From Jatrophihabitans telluris (GTDB lineage Bacteria; Actinomycetota; Actinomycetes; Mycobacteriales; Jatrophihabitantaceae): DNA of 64,000 nucleotides. Made by a program: the position numbers and the translations under genes. The notes beneath the pieces were generated by a model. The model saw nothing but the letters and a program-made list of their open reading frames with translations, had not been told where the DNA came from and did no database searches. Shown here one piece after another: positions 25,815-33,883 of the stretch. The DNA lies in assembly GCF_023516435.1 (NCBI RefSeq), contig NZ_CP097332.1:3410001-3474000 (forward strand), written 5' to 3'. The stretch's first letter is position 1; each line of letters opens with the position of its first letter.

Positions 25815-26561
25815 ATGATGAATTATGACCACGCGGTGGTCGTGAGCGGCCTGACCGTGGTTCGCGGTGGGCACATCGTTCTCGACGATCTCGACCTGAC
25901 TATGGCGCCGGGACAGATCACCGGGCTCCTCGGACCGAGCGGTTGCGGGAAGACCACGCTGATTCGTGCGATCGCCGGTGTCCAGATCATCCGGGCCGGC
26001 CACATCGACGTTCTCGGCCGTCCGGCGGGCGTGCCATCACTACGCCGGCGGGTCGCCTACGTCACGCAGGCCAGCTCGGTCTACCCCGACCTCACCGTCA
26101 CCGAGAACCTCCGATACTTCGCCGCGATGGCCGGTGTTGTCCCCAGTGGGATCGGGCGCTACCTCGACCAGGTAGGGCTGCGCGACCAGGCCGACGCCCT
26201 CACCGGGACCCTGTCGGGAGGACAGCGCACTCGGGTCTCCTTGGCCGCGGCCTTGCTGGCCGAACCTGAATTGCTGCTGCTCGACGAGCCGACGGTCGGC
26301 CTGGATCCGGTACTTCGCCGCGACCTGTGGCAGCTCTTCCGCTCGCTGGCCTCAGCGGGACGGACACTGCTGGTGTCCAGTCACGTCATGGACGAGGCGG
26401 GCCGCTGCGACGAGGTGCTGCTGCTCCGACAGGGCCGCCTGATCGCCCAGGACAGCCCACGCCGGCTGCTCGCCCGTACAGGTACCGACGATCTCGAGTC
26501 GGCCTTCCTCGCCCTGGCCGAGGCCACCGACGCCCCTTCCGGCAAGGAGATTCCGGCATGA
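25815..26561 (+). CDS. ABC exporter ATP-binding protein
   Basis: An ATPase of 248 residues with Walker A GPSGCGKTT, signature LSGGQRTRVSL, Walker B LLLLDEPTVGLD and switch His in VSSHVMDEAGRC, the pattern of DrrA/CcmA-type exporters. It powers the ABC-2 permease encoded next (4-nt overlap ATGA). ATG 25815 has a strong promoter immediately upstream, so a leaderless mRNA is likely. Exported substrate unknown; drug, antibiotic or lipid export is typical. Confidence 0.92.
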   Translation: MMNYDHAVVVSGLTVVRGGHIVLDDLDLTMAPGQITGLLGPSGCGKTTLIRAIAGVQIIRAGHIDVLGRPAGVPSLRRRVAYVTQASSVYPDLTVTENLRYFAAMAGVVPSGIGRYLDQVGLRDQADALTGTLSGGQRTRVSLAAALLAEPELLLLDEPTVGLDPVLRRDLWQLFRSLASAGRTLLVSSHVMDEAGRCDEVLLLRQGRLIAQDSPRRLLARTGTDDLESAFLALAEATDAPSGKEIPA

Positions 26562-27298
26562 ACGACACCTTCCGGCGCACCGGGGCCACCGCATCGCGAG
26601 TCCTGCGCCAGCTGGGCCACGACCGCCGCAGCGTCGGCCTGCTCATCGTCGTACCCGCGATATTGCTAGCCCTGTTCAAGTACGTCTACAGCGGCGCGGA
26701 CGTCGTCTTCGAGCGGATCGGCCCGCAGTTACTGGGGATCTTTCCGTTCATCATCATGTTCCTGATCACGTCGGTGACGATGGTGCGCGAGCGAACCTCC
26801 GGCACGCTCGAGCGCCTGCTGACCACTCTCCTGCGGCGCGGTGAACTGATCGCCGGCTACGCACTGGCCTTCGGCCTGGCCGCGGCGATCCAGTCCGCGG
26901 TCACCGTCACGGTGTCCTTGGGACTGCTCGAACTGTCCGTGCGCAGCGTGTGGGTCGTAGTTGTCTTCGCCGTACTCGACGCGGTGCTCGGCACCGCCTT
27001 GGGCCTGCTGTTCTCCGCGTTCGCTACCACCGAGTTCCAGGCCGTCCAATTCATGCCTGCTGTGGTGTTGCCGCAATTGCTGTTGTGCGGACTGCTCAAT
27101 CCGCGCCAGAACATGGCGACCGCGCTGCGATGGCTCTCCGACGTCCTGCCGCTGACCTACGCCACCGACGCCTTCACCCGAGCCGGGACGCAGGTGGGGT
27201 TGAATGGCCCGATGTGGCGGGATCTGGTGGTGCTGCTCGGGTGCCTGGCCGTGGCCCTGGGTCTGGCGTCGCTGACCCTGCGCCGCCGAACGGCGTGA
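26558..27298 (+). CDS. ABC-2 type exporter permease
   Basis: A membrane protein of 246 residues with six hydrophobic helices and the ABC-2 motif TMVRERTSGTLERLLTTLLRR between helices 2 and 3. PRQNMATALRWLSDVLPLTY in the last third is typical of DrrB/YhhJ-like permeases. It overlaps the ATPase gene by 4 nt at its start and the TetR gene by 4 nt at its end, so all three form one translationally coupled operon. Confidence 0.92.
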   Translation: MNDTFRRTGATASRVLRQLGHDRRSVGLLIVVPAILLALFKYVYSGADVVFERIGPQLLGIFPFIIMFLITSVTMVRERTSGTLERLLTTLLRRGELIAGYALAFGLAAAIQSAVTVTVSLGLLELSVRSVWVVVVFAVLDAVLGTALGLLFSAFATTEFQAVQFMPAVVLPQLLLCGLLNPRQNMATALRWLSDVLPLTYATDAFTRAGTQVGLNGPMWRDLVVLLGCLAVALGLASLTLRRRTA

Positions 27299-27942
27299 GC
27301 GACTCAGCCCAGGCTCGCGGGGCCGGCCAGGCTCGCGGGGCTGCCCCGAGCGGCCGTTCGAGAGGACGGCCCCGCAACACCGGATCCGAGGACACGCGCG
27401 ACCACCTCATCAACTCCGCGCGGGTCCTCTTCGCCGCCAACGGATTCAACGGCACGTCCGTCCGGGCGATCGCCGCCCGGGCAGGTGTCGACGCAAGCCT
27501 GATCCGACATTATTTCGGGGACAAGGCCGGCCTGTTGGTCGCCTCGATGGCGTTGCCGGTCAACCCCGTGGACCTGGTGCGTGAAGCGTTCGAGCAGGGG
27601 CCGGCCGGGTTGGGCAGCCGGATCATCAGGACCTTTCTGACCGCGTGGGACCCCCATCGCAGCGTCTTCAGCGCGTTGCTGCGGACGTCCATGGCGACCG
27701 CCGAGCAGGATCCGCCGGTCGTGCAGATGATGCGGGGCGTCGTGCTCACCGGGCTCACCGGCGTGATGACCGGCGAGGACCGCGAACTGCGCGCCGAACT
27801 CGTCGTCGCCCAGATCGTGGGGCTCGCCTCGCTGCGGTACGTGCTGGCGATCACGCCCCTGGCAAACGCCCCGGTCGAGGACGTGGCGGCCCGCTACGGT
27901 CCGGCGCTGCAACGACTCATCACGCCGGCGGCGGAAGAATGA
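27295..27942 (+). CDS. TetR family transcriptional regulator
   Basis: This protein of 215 residues has a TetR DNA-binding domain at about residues 35-80 (INSARVLFAANGFNGTSVRA, VDASLIRHYFGDKAGLL) and a helical effector domain with a TetR C-terminal type 17-like segment. GTG 27295 overlaps the permease stop (GTGA). The N-terminal 25 residues are Ala/Gly/Arg-rich with a duplicated AQARGA element and are probably disordered. Being the last gene of the exporter operon, it likely represses its own operon, relieved by an exported compound. Confidence 0.92.
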   Translation: MSDSAQARGAGQARGAAPSGRSRGRPRNTGSEDTRDHLINSARVLFAANGFNGTSVRAIAARAGVDASLIRHYFGDKAGLLVASMALPVNPVDLVREAFEQGPAGLGSRIIRTFLTAWDPHRSVFSALLRTSMATAEQDPPVVQMMRGVVLTGLTGVMTGEDRELRAELVVAQIVGLASLRYVLAITPLANAPVEDVAARYGPALQRLITPAAEE

Positions 27943-28023
27943 GTGGCGGCTGGCGGCGCCATTGAGCCCTGCGGGCGGCGCCACTGAGCCCGGCCTCGCG
28001 CCGGTCCCGGAAATGTCAGAGGC

Positions 28024-29142
28024 GTGAGTCATCCTCGTTTCATGGTTTCCGTCGCACTCCTCTGTCTGGTTGTCGGGCTCGCCGCCGGCGCTCTCATCGG
28101 GCATCTCTACACCCGGGGGCGCGCGGCCTTGTCGGCCTTGGCTCGCGCCCAGGTGGACGCGGCGCGCGGCGGGTCGGCTCATGACCTGGCCCAACGACAA
28201 CACGCGATCGCCGCGATGGTCGGACCGCTGCAGAGCAGCCTCGACGCCGTGCAGGCTCAGCTGCGGCTGTCCGAACGCGATCGGTTGAGCGCCCAGGCCG
28301 CTCTGGACGAACATCTGGCGGCCATGCGGGTGACGACGGAAGGCCTGCGTACCGAGACGAGCCAGCTGGTGACCGCGCTGCGTGCGCCGCAGGTCCGCGG
28401 CCGGTGGGGTGAGCTGCAGCTGGAACGTGCGGTCGAGGCTGCCGGCATGGTCGAACACGTCGACTACCGCACGCAGGTGACCGTCGCCGGCCCCGACGGC
28501 ACTGTCCGGCCGGATCTGGTCGTGACACTCGTCGGCGGGCGCGAGATCGTCATCGACGCCAAGGTGGCTTTCTCCGGATATCTCGAAGCGATGGAGGCCA
28601 CGACCGAGGCGCGCCGCACCGACCGGCTTCGCGCGCACGCACGGCAGCTGCGTGCCCACGTTGACGGCCTGGCCGACAAGACGTACTGGGACGCTTTCGA
28701 GTCGACCCCGGAGTTCGTGGTCTGCTTCGTGCCGGCTGAGGCATTCCTCGACGCCGCTCTCAGGCAGGACCCGACCCTCTTGGAGCACGCGCTGGCGCGC
28801 AACGTCGTCATCGCGACGCCGAGCACCCTGGTGGCGTTACTACGCACCATCGGCTACAGCTGGCGGCAGGAGGCGCTGGCGCGCAACACCGCCGAGGTGA
28901 GCAAGCTCGGCCGGGAGCTGCACCAACGGCTGTCCACGATGAGCGGCCACCTCGACAAGGTGGGCCGCTCGCTGTCCTCGGCGGTGACCGCGTTCAACTC
29001 CACAGTTGGCGCCTTCGAGAGCCGGGTTCTGGTCACCGCTCGCCGATTCGACGATCTGTCCGTCGTCGATTCCAGCGCCCATGGTGGCCTGCCGGCACCT
29101 GAGCAGATACTGGCAACCACCCGGGCTGTCAGCTCGGAGTAG
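28024..29142 (+). CDS. rmuC: RmuC family DNA recombination protein
   Basis: A protein of 372 residues: an N-terminal membrane helix (VALLCLVVGLAAGALIGHL), a coiled-coil region (about 40-115), then the RmuC nuclease-like domain (GRWGELQLERAVEAAGMVEH, ...VIDAKVAFSGYLEAM..., FVPAEAFLDAAL). The Asp and Lys in IDAKV fit a PD-(D/E)xK site. RmuC limits rearrangements at inverted repeats in E. coli. Start is GTG 28024. It is followed by the DUF6542 gene. Confidence 0.92.
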   Translation: MSHPRFMVSVALLCLVVGLAAGALIGHLYTRGRAALSALARAQVDAARGGSAHDLAQRQHAIAAMVGPLQSSLDAVQAQLRLSERDRLSAQAALDEHLAAMRVTTEGLRTETSQLVTALRAPQVRGRWGELQLERAVEAAGMVEHVDYRTQVTVAGPDGTVRPDLVVTLVGGREIVIDAKVAFSGYLEAMEATTEARRTDRLRAHARQLRAHVDGLADKTYWDAFESTPEFVVCFVPAEAFLDAALRQDPTLLEHALARNVVIATPSTLVALLRTIGYSWRQEALARNTAEVSKLGRELHQRLSTMSGHLDKVGRSLSSAVTAFNSTVGAFESRVLVTARRFDDLSVVDSSAHGGLPAPEQILATTRAVSSE

Positions 29143-29155
29143 CAGGCGCGGCGGG

Positions 29156-29161
29156 TACCGT
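29156..29161 (+). promoter_or_regulatory. -10 element (TACCGT) 6 nt before a mini-ORF
   Basis: TACCGT precedes GTG 29168 by 6 nt, the leaderless spacing, but that GTG opens an 8-codon ORF rather than the annotated gene. Confidence 0.5.
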
Positions 29162-29167
29162 ACGACC

Positions 29168-29194
29168 GTGCCCCCCGAGAACGGAGCCGCCTAG
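29168..29194 (+). CDS. Putative 8-codon leaderless leader ORF
   Basis: GTG CCC CCC GAG AAC GGA GCC GCC TAG encodes MPPENGAA. The stop abuts GTG 29195 of the DUF6542 gene with no gap and in the same frame. Either a translated leader peptide coupled to the downstream gene, or the old N terminus of that gene cut by a nonsense change. Confidence 0.35.
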   Translation: MPPENGAA

Positions 29195-29833
29195 GTGTCC
29201 GGAACGTCCAGTGCGTCGGAATACGACAAGTACGCGCGTTACCGCTCGTCGGCTACCCCGCGAAACGGTGACTGGTCCGAGCCGACCGTCGCCCAGCGCC
29301 GCGCCGCGCCGGGCACCGGCTACGACAGCGTCCACCCACAGACCGGTCATCCGGCCAGGCCGGAATCGGAGCCTTCGCCAGACCGCGCCGGTCGCCTCGG
29401 CGATCCGCGCCGCGAAGGCCAGCAAGGCAAGCAAGGCCAGCAGGGCGGCGGACCGGGTCGATCGACCGATCGCGGGGTACCCGGCTGGGCGGCGGTCCTC
29501 GTCCTCATCGTCATCGCCGGCATCGGCGGCCTCATTGACCAGATCAGCGGCGCGTCCATTCAAGGGGCCTTCAACTGGGCCCTGATCGTCGCCTCGTTGA
29601 TCGCGATCCTCATCGTGCGCCGGGGTCAGATGTTCCCCGTCGTGATCGCTCCCCCGCTCGTGTACTTCATCGCCTCCGCGGCCAAGCTCTACATCAGTTC
29701 GAACGGTCTCAAGAGCCGTGGCGCGCTGATCGACGCCGCCTCTAACTGGCTGGTTTACGGCTTCCCGGCCATCGCTGCCGCCACTGCGATCGTGCTGCTC
29801 ATCGCCGGGATACGAATGCTCGCCCGACGCTGA
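29195..29833 (+). CDS. DUF6542 membrane protein
   Basis: The product has 212 residues: a polar, Gln/Gly-rich, disordered first half (about 1-95) and then four hydrophobic helices (VPGWAAVLVLIVIAGIGGLI, FNWALIVASLIAILIVRRGQ, PVVIAPPLVYFIASAAKLYI, WLVYGFPAIAAATAIVLLIA), the arrangement of DUF6542. Function unknown. The orthologous position in M. tuberculosis (Rv1111c) is also next to ispH. GTG 29195 directly follows the stop of an in-frame mini-ORF. Confidence 0.85.
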   Translation: MSGTSSASEYDKYARYRSSATPRNGDWSEPTVAQRRAAPGTGYDSVHPQTGHPARPESEPSPDRAGRLGDPRREGQQGKQGQQGGGPGRSTDRGVPGWAAVLVLIVIAGIGGLIDQISGASIQGAFNWALIVASLIAILIVRRGQMFPVVIAPPLVYFIASAAKLYISSNGLKSRGALIDAASNWLVYGFPAIAAATAIVLLIAGIRMLARR

Positions 29834-29843
29834 GCGAGAAGGA

Positions 29844-30842
29844 TCAGGCCTTCGCCGACAAGCGCAGATCCCGACGCAACTCCTGCGGCAACGCGAAGGT
29901 CAGGCGTTCCTCGGTGTGATTGACCTCCTGCAGGTCGCCGTATCCCCGCTCGGCCAGCCAGCTAGCCACCTCGGACACCAGGACCTCAGGAACCGAGGCC
30001 CCGGAGGACAGCCCGACCGTGCCGACGCCGGTGAGCCACTCCTCGTCGATCGCCGCAGCGTTGTCGACGAGGTAGGCGGCGCGTGCGCCGGCGGTCCTGG
30101 CCACCTCGACCATCCGGACCGAGTTCGACGAGTTCGCCGAGCCCACCACCAGGAAGAGGTCCACCTGCGCGGCGATCGCCTTGACGGCGGCCTGCCGATT
30201 CTGGGTGGCGTAGCAGATGTCGTCGCTGGGCGGCGACTGCAGGTTCGGGTACCGCTGCCGCAACGCCTCCACCGTCTGCATCGTCTCGTCGACTGACAAC
30301 GTGGTCTGGGACAGCCAGACGACCTTGTCCGGATCGCGCACCTGGACCTTCGCGGCGTCGGCCGGTCCGTCCACGAGCTTGATGTGATCAGGCGCCTCAC
30401 CGGTCGTCCCGACCACCTCCTCGTGGCCCTCATGACCGATCAGCACGATGTCGTAATCCTCTGCGGCGAAACGCCGAGCTTCGTTGTGAACCTTGGTCAC
30501 GAGCGGACAGGTGGCATCGATGGCCTTGAGGTTGCGGGCCGCGGCTTCAGCGTGCACCTCAGGGGCGACTCCGTGCGCGGAGAACACCACGATCGATCCC
30601 ATCGGCACCTCGTCGGTTTCCTCGACGAAGACCGCGCCGCGCGCCTCCAGCGACCGCACGACGTGCAGGTTGTGCACGATCTGCTTGCGGACGTAGACCG
30701 GCGCACCGTAGTGATCCAGAGCATGCTCGACGGTCTGAACGGCCCGGTCGACGCCCGCGCAATACCCGCGCGGTTTGGCCAGCAGCACCCGCTTGATGGG
30801 CTCCGTCCGGCCGGTCACGTCCGTGGCAGTGGTGTCAGACAT
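29844..30842 (-). CDS. ispH: 4-hydroxy-3-methylbut-2-enyl diphosphate reductase
   Basis: A reductase of 332 residues, the last step of the MEP pathway to IPP and DMAPP. Three conserved cysteines that bind the Fe-S cluster are visible in [24 protein letters not shown] and [11 protein letters not shown], together with the catalytic Glu region [10 protein letters not shown] and [15 protein letters not shown] 30842 has TACGAT 6 nt upstream (leaderless), so the longer frame to 30884 is rejected. It converges on the DUF6542 gene with a 10-bp gap. Confidence 0.96.
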   Translation of the reverse strand: MSDTTATDVTGRTEPIKRVLLAKPRGYCAGVDRAVQTVEHALDHYGAPVYVRKQIVHNLHVVRSLEARGAVFVEETDEVPMGSIVVFSAHGVAPEVHAEAAARNLKAIDATCPLVTKVHNEARRFAAEDYDIVLIGHEGHEEVVGTTGEAPDHIKLVDGPADAAKVQVRDPDKVVWLSQTTLSVDETMQTVEALRQRYPNLQSPPSDDICYATQNRQAAVKAIAAQVDLFLVVGSANSSNSVRMVEVARTAGARAAYLVDNAAAIDEEWLTGVGTVGLSSGASVPEVLVSEVASWLAERGYGDLQEVNHTEERLTFALPQELRRDLRLSAKA

Positions 30843-30848
30843 GAGCCC

Positions 30849-30854
30849 ATCGTA
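30849..30854 (-). promoter_or_regulatory. -10 element (TACGAT) of ispH
   Basis: Six nucleotides before ATG 30842; decides the start. Confidence 0.5.
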
Positions 30855-30910
30855 CGTATCCGGACCGGCCCGACCTCGCGTCACGCCCTCCCGTGCGGCA
30901 GGCTGTGGAC

Positions 30911-31762
30911 ATGCCCGACGTCCCGATGCCCCTCAAAGTCGCCCTCGGCCTCGCGGCCACCGCCGCCGACGAGCTACGCAAGCTGCCCGAGACGCTGCCC
31001 GCGGCGGTGAGCGGCGTACCGATGGTCGCCGTGTCGACCGCGATGCAGGCGTCGATGAAAGTCCAGCAGCGCCTCGCCGTTCTCGCTGCCAAGGGTGAGG
31101 AGGTCCTGCACCAATTGCGCGGAACCTCCGACGAACCGCCGTCATGGGCGACCTTCGACGAGGACGGCACCGGCGCGGCGGTTGCGTCATCGGCTGCATC
31201 GAATGACTCCGCGAGCGCGCCGTTGCGAGCGGCCTTCGACACGATCGACTACGAGAACATCGGTTATGCCGAGGCCGACGAGGAGGAAGGCCGATGGGGC
31301 GCGGTCGGCAGCTCCGCGGTGCCTGTCGAGGACGCCCCGGCCGATAAGGCTCCCGCGGCGAAGGCGCCAGCGGTAAAAAGGGCCGCGGCCAAGAAGCCGA
31401 CGGTCAGCACCCCGGCCGCCAAAACCCCGGCCGCCAAAATTCCCGCCGCCAAAATTCCCGCCGCCAAGACCCCGGCGGCCAAAACCCCGGCGGCCAAGGC
31501 CCCGGCGGCGAGTGCTCCAGCGGCGAAGAAGGCAGCAAAACGTCCGGCGCTGAAGACCGTGACTCCGAAGACGGCGGCTGCGAAGAAGGTGGCTGCAAAG
31601 GTGGGCGCTAAAACAGCAGCCGTGAAGAAGGCCGCGCCCCGCAAGACGTCCGGATCGTCCCCGGCCCCTCGCGCTCTCACCCACCGGCTCGCCGACGAAC
31701 TTGCTGAAGATCTCGTCGCGGACTTGGCCCGGGCCAGCGAGGAGCCGAACGACCAGCGGTGA
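30911..31762 (+). CDS. Lipid droplet-associated-type protein with Lys/Ala/Pro-rich tail
   Basis: This protein of 283 residues has a conserved helical N terminus ([39 protein letters not shown]) matching the actinobacterial family annotated lipid droplet-associated protein (M. tuberculosis Rv1109c occupies the same place between ispH and xseA). Residues about 140-265 are a histone-H1-like tail with many [10 protein letters not shown] units; the basic charge suggests binding to DNA, RNA or membranes. The stop overlaps xseA by 4 nt (GTGA). Function not established. Confidence 0.8.
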   Translation: MPDVPMPLKVALGLAATAADELRKLPETLPAAVSGVPMVAVSTAMQASMKVQQRLAVLAAKGEEVLHQLRGTSDEPPSWATFDEDGTGAAVASSAASNDSASAPLRAAFDTIDYENIGYAEADEEEGRWGAVGSSAVPVEDAPADKAPAAKAPAVKRAAAKKPTVSTPAAKTPAAKIPAAKIPAAKTPAAKTPAAKAPAASAPAAKKAAKRPALKTVTPKTAAAKKVAAKVGAKTAAVKKAAPRKTSGSSPAPRALTHRLADELAEDLVADLARASEEPNDQR

Positions 31763-32973
31763 GCAAGCTCGAATCGTCCCCGGAATCGCCGCTACCGCTG
31801 CGTCGGATCAGCCAGGCACTGGCCGAATGGATCGGCCGGCTGGGCGAAGTCTGGGTCGAGGGTCAGGTCGCTCAGTTCACACAGCGACCCGGCGTCGCGA
31901 CCTACTTCCTGACCTTGCGCGACAGCGACGCCAACATCTCGATGCAGGTCACCTGCAACCGCACCGTGCTCACCGAACCGTTGCGCGAGGGCGCGCGGGT
32001 CGTGTTGCGAGCCCGCCCCGATTTCTACGCCGAGCGCGGCAGTTTGAGTCTGCGGGCCACCGAGATCCGTCAGGTCGGAATCGGCGAATTGCTCGCCCGA
32101 ATCGAACGGCTGCGCCAGCTGCTGGCCTCCGAAGGGCTGTTCGCCGCCGAACGCAAGCGGCGTCTGCCCTTCCTCCCGCAGACCATCGGCCTGATCACCG
32201 GCCGGGCCAGCGCCGCCGAGAAGGACGTGGTGGAAAACGTTCGGCGCCGCTTACCCGGGGCGCGGTTCGAGATCGAAAACGCCGCCACTCAAGGAACGAA
32301 CGCGGTGAACGAGGTGATTGATGCGCTCAAGCGGCTCGATGCCCGTCCCGACGTCCAGGTGATCGTGATCGCGCGCGGCGGCGGCAGTGTCGAGGATCTG
32401 CTGCCGTTCTCCAACGAAGCGCTGCTGCGGGCGGTCGTCGCCTGCCGCACCCCGGTCGTGTCGGCGATCGGTCATGAGGCCGATCAGCCGTTGCTGGACC
32501 TGGTCGCCGACCTCGCCGCGTCTACGCCGACCGACGCGGCCAAGCGCATCGTGCCCGATCTGGCCGAGGAGGACGGGCGAATCCACGAGGCGCGGCACCG
32601 GCTCCGGCAGGCCATCCACCGTCGGCTGGATCATGAGAATCAGCTGATCGCCGGCCTGCCCGAACGTCTGCACCGCGCCGTACGCGGTCAGATCACCACC
32701 GGTGCGCAGGAAATCGAGCGGGCTCGCGGCCGCATCCGCAGTCGTCTTGACACCCAGCTGCAGCTCGCCCACGCCGAGACGGCTCAGCTTTTGGCTCGGG
32801 TCATCAGCCTGTCACCTCAGGCCGTGCTCGACCGCGGCTACGCGGTGGTGTGGGACTCGGAGGGCGCGCTGGTCCGTGATGCCGCAGACACCTTCGACGG
32901 GGAGCCGCTGCGGGTCCGGGTGGCCGACGGCGAGTTCAGTGTCGTCGTCGGGGCCGACCCGGAGGCTGGCTAG
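31759..32973 (+). CDS. xseA: Exodeoxyribonuclease VII large subunit
   Basis: The subunit has 404 residues: an N-terminal OB-fold (LGEVWVEGQVAQFTQRPGVA, YFLTLRDSDANISMQV) and the catalytic core (IGLITGRASAAEKDVVENVR, VIVIARGGGSVEDLLPFSNE, VSAIGHEADQPLLDLVADLA), then a long coiled coil and a C-terminal strand domain (LDRGYAVVWDSEG). Exo VII degrades single-stranded DNA to oligonucleotides. It is translationally coupled to the upstream gene and followed by xseB after 10 nt. Confidence 0.96.
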   Translation: MSKLESSPESPLPLRRISQALAEWIGRLGEVWVEGQVAQFTQRPGVATYFLTLRDSDANISMQVTCNRTVLTEPLREGARVVLRARPDFYAERGSLSLRATEIRQVGIGELLARIERLRQLLASEGLFAAERKRRLPFLPQTIGLITGRASAAEKDVVENVRRRLPGARFEIENAATQGTNAVNEVIDALKRLDARPDVQVIVIARGGGSVEDLLPFSNEALLRAVVACRTPVVSAIGHEADQPLLDLVADLAASTPTDAAKRIVPDLAEEDGRIHEARHRLRQAIHRRLDHENQLIAGLPERLHRAVRGQITTGAQEIERARGRIRSRLDTQLQLAHAETAQLLARVISLSPQAVLDRGYAVVWDSEGALVRDAADTFDGEPLRVRVADGEFSVVVGADPEAG

Positions 32974-32976
32974 AGT
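32971..32976 (+). promoter_or_regulatory. -10 element (TAGAGT) overlapping the xseA stop codon
   Basis: The TAG is the xseA stop and also the first three bases of a TAGAGT -10 placed 7 nt before GTG 32984 of xseB, suggesting an internal leaderless promoter. Confidence 0.4.
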
Positions 32977-32983
32977 GGCGGCG

Positions 32984-33211
32984 GTGAGTACGCAGCCTGA
33001 GGATTCCGTCGACGATATGAGCTACGAGCAGGCGCGCGCCGAGTTGCGAGAGATCGTGGCGAAGCTGGAGTCGGGCGGCCAACCGCTGGAGGAGTCGTTG
33101 TTGCTGTGGCAGCGTGGCGAGCAGTTGGCCACCGTCTGCCAGCGTTGGCTGGACGGAGCGCGCACCCGCCTGGAGGCGGCGATCGCCACCTCTGACGCTC
33201 CCGACGACTAG
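32984..33211 (+). CDS. xseB: Exodeoxyribonuclease VII small subunit
   Basis: A small subunit of 75 residues with the XseB core MSYEQARAELREIVAKLESG, ESLLLWQRGEQLATVCQRWL and a short acidic tail. It forms helical hairpins that bind the XseA coiled coil. GTG 32984 gives the normal length. The stop is followed after 10 bp by the first of the dispersed tandem repeat arrays. Confidence 0.95.
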   Translation: MSTQPEDSVDDMSYEQARAELREIVAKLESGGQPLEESLLLWQRGEQLATVCQRWLDGARTRLEAAIATSDAPDD

Positions 33212-33221
33212 GCCGATCGTG

Positions 33222-33318
33222 GACGCAACGAGGGCAACCTCAACGCTCAGGTGACGCAACGAGGGCAACCTCAACGCTCAGGTGACGCAACGAGGGCAAC
33301 CTCAACGCTCAGGTGACG
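33222..33318. repeat. Repeat array A: three 31-bp units of the dispersed GCAACGAGG family
   Basis: The 21-bp core (GCAACGAGGGCAACC then TCAACG) occurs at 33225, 33256 and 33287, each followed by the same 10-bp spacer CTCAGGTGAC. The array lies between convergent xseB and the DUF4245 gene, and the last unit contains the DUF4245 stop codon (33309-33311). Confidence 0.95.
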
Positions 33319-33869
33319 GAGCCGGCGAGTTGAACCAGCTCGGGCTGCGGGGCGGAACCGGTCACGATCACCGTCACCTTGCCCATCACCGCTCGCAACA
33401 GCTGCCGTCCGTCCTGCCGGGTGAAGTTCTGCCAGGCCGAGCTGCGGCCTGACTGTCCGGGGACCGCCACGCTCGGTGGCGTGGACACGGTCAGCGGCCC
33501 GTACTGCGCGGCGACCACGTCAGCGGCGTCGTTGCCCTGCAGTAACTCGGCGTACTTGTCCGAGGGCGAGACCCAGCCGATGTGGAAGCTGGCCCCCACC
33601 GAGTTCGCCGGGGGGACGAACTGGGTCGAGGTCGGCCGCCAGCGGGTTGGCAGCCCCTTCGGAGGCAGGACCGCGAACCCGGCCTGCGTGTCTGCGGAGG
33701 TGATGGCGGCGTTGACGTCGACCACCCGCACTCCGTCGCTGTGACTGCCGTGGGGCCAGGTCACCAGCACCAGAAACCCGACGAGCGCCACGAGCGGAAA
33801 CAGGGACCTCCCCAGGTTGGCGGGGGTACGCAGGCGCTGGCGTTCAGCCGAGGTCAACGGGCGGGTCAC
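33309..33869 (-). CDS. DUF4245 membrane-anchored protein
   Basis: This protein of 186 residues has one N-terminal membrane helix (LFPLVALVGFLVLVTW) and an extracytoplasmic domain with the DUF4245 pattern (PKGLPTRWRPTSTQF, FHIGWVSPSDKYAELLQGN, TRQDGRQLLRAVMG). Function unknown. M. tuberculosis Rv1100, next to glpX, is the same family. GTG 33869 is chosen for a normal N terminus. The last codons and stop fall in repeat array A. Confidence 0.88.
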   Translation of the reverse strand: MTRPLTSAERQRLRTPANLGRSLFPLVALVGFLVLVTWPHGSHSDGVRVVDVNAAITSADTQAGFAVLPPKGLPTRWRPTSTQFVPPANSVGASFHIGWVSPSDKYAELLQGNDAADVVAAQYGPLTVSTPPSVAVPGQSGRSSAWQNFTRQDGRQLLRAVMGKVTVIVTGSAPQPELVQLAGSVT

Positions 33870-33883
33870 CCGTCCATGGTGAC

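Noticed and set aside
27304-28788. 494-codon minus-strand ORF
   Set aside because: Antisense to the TetR and rmuC genes.
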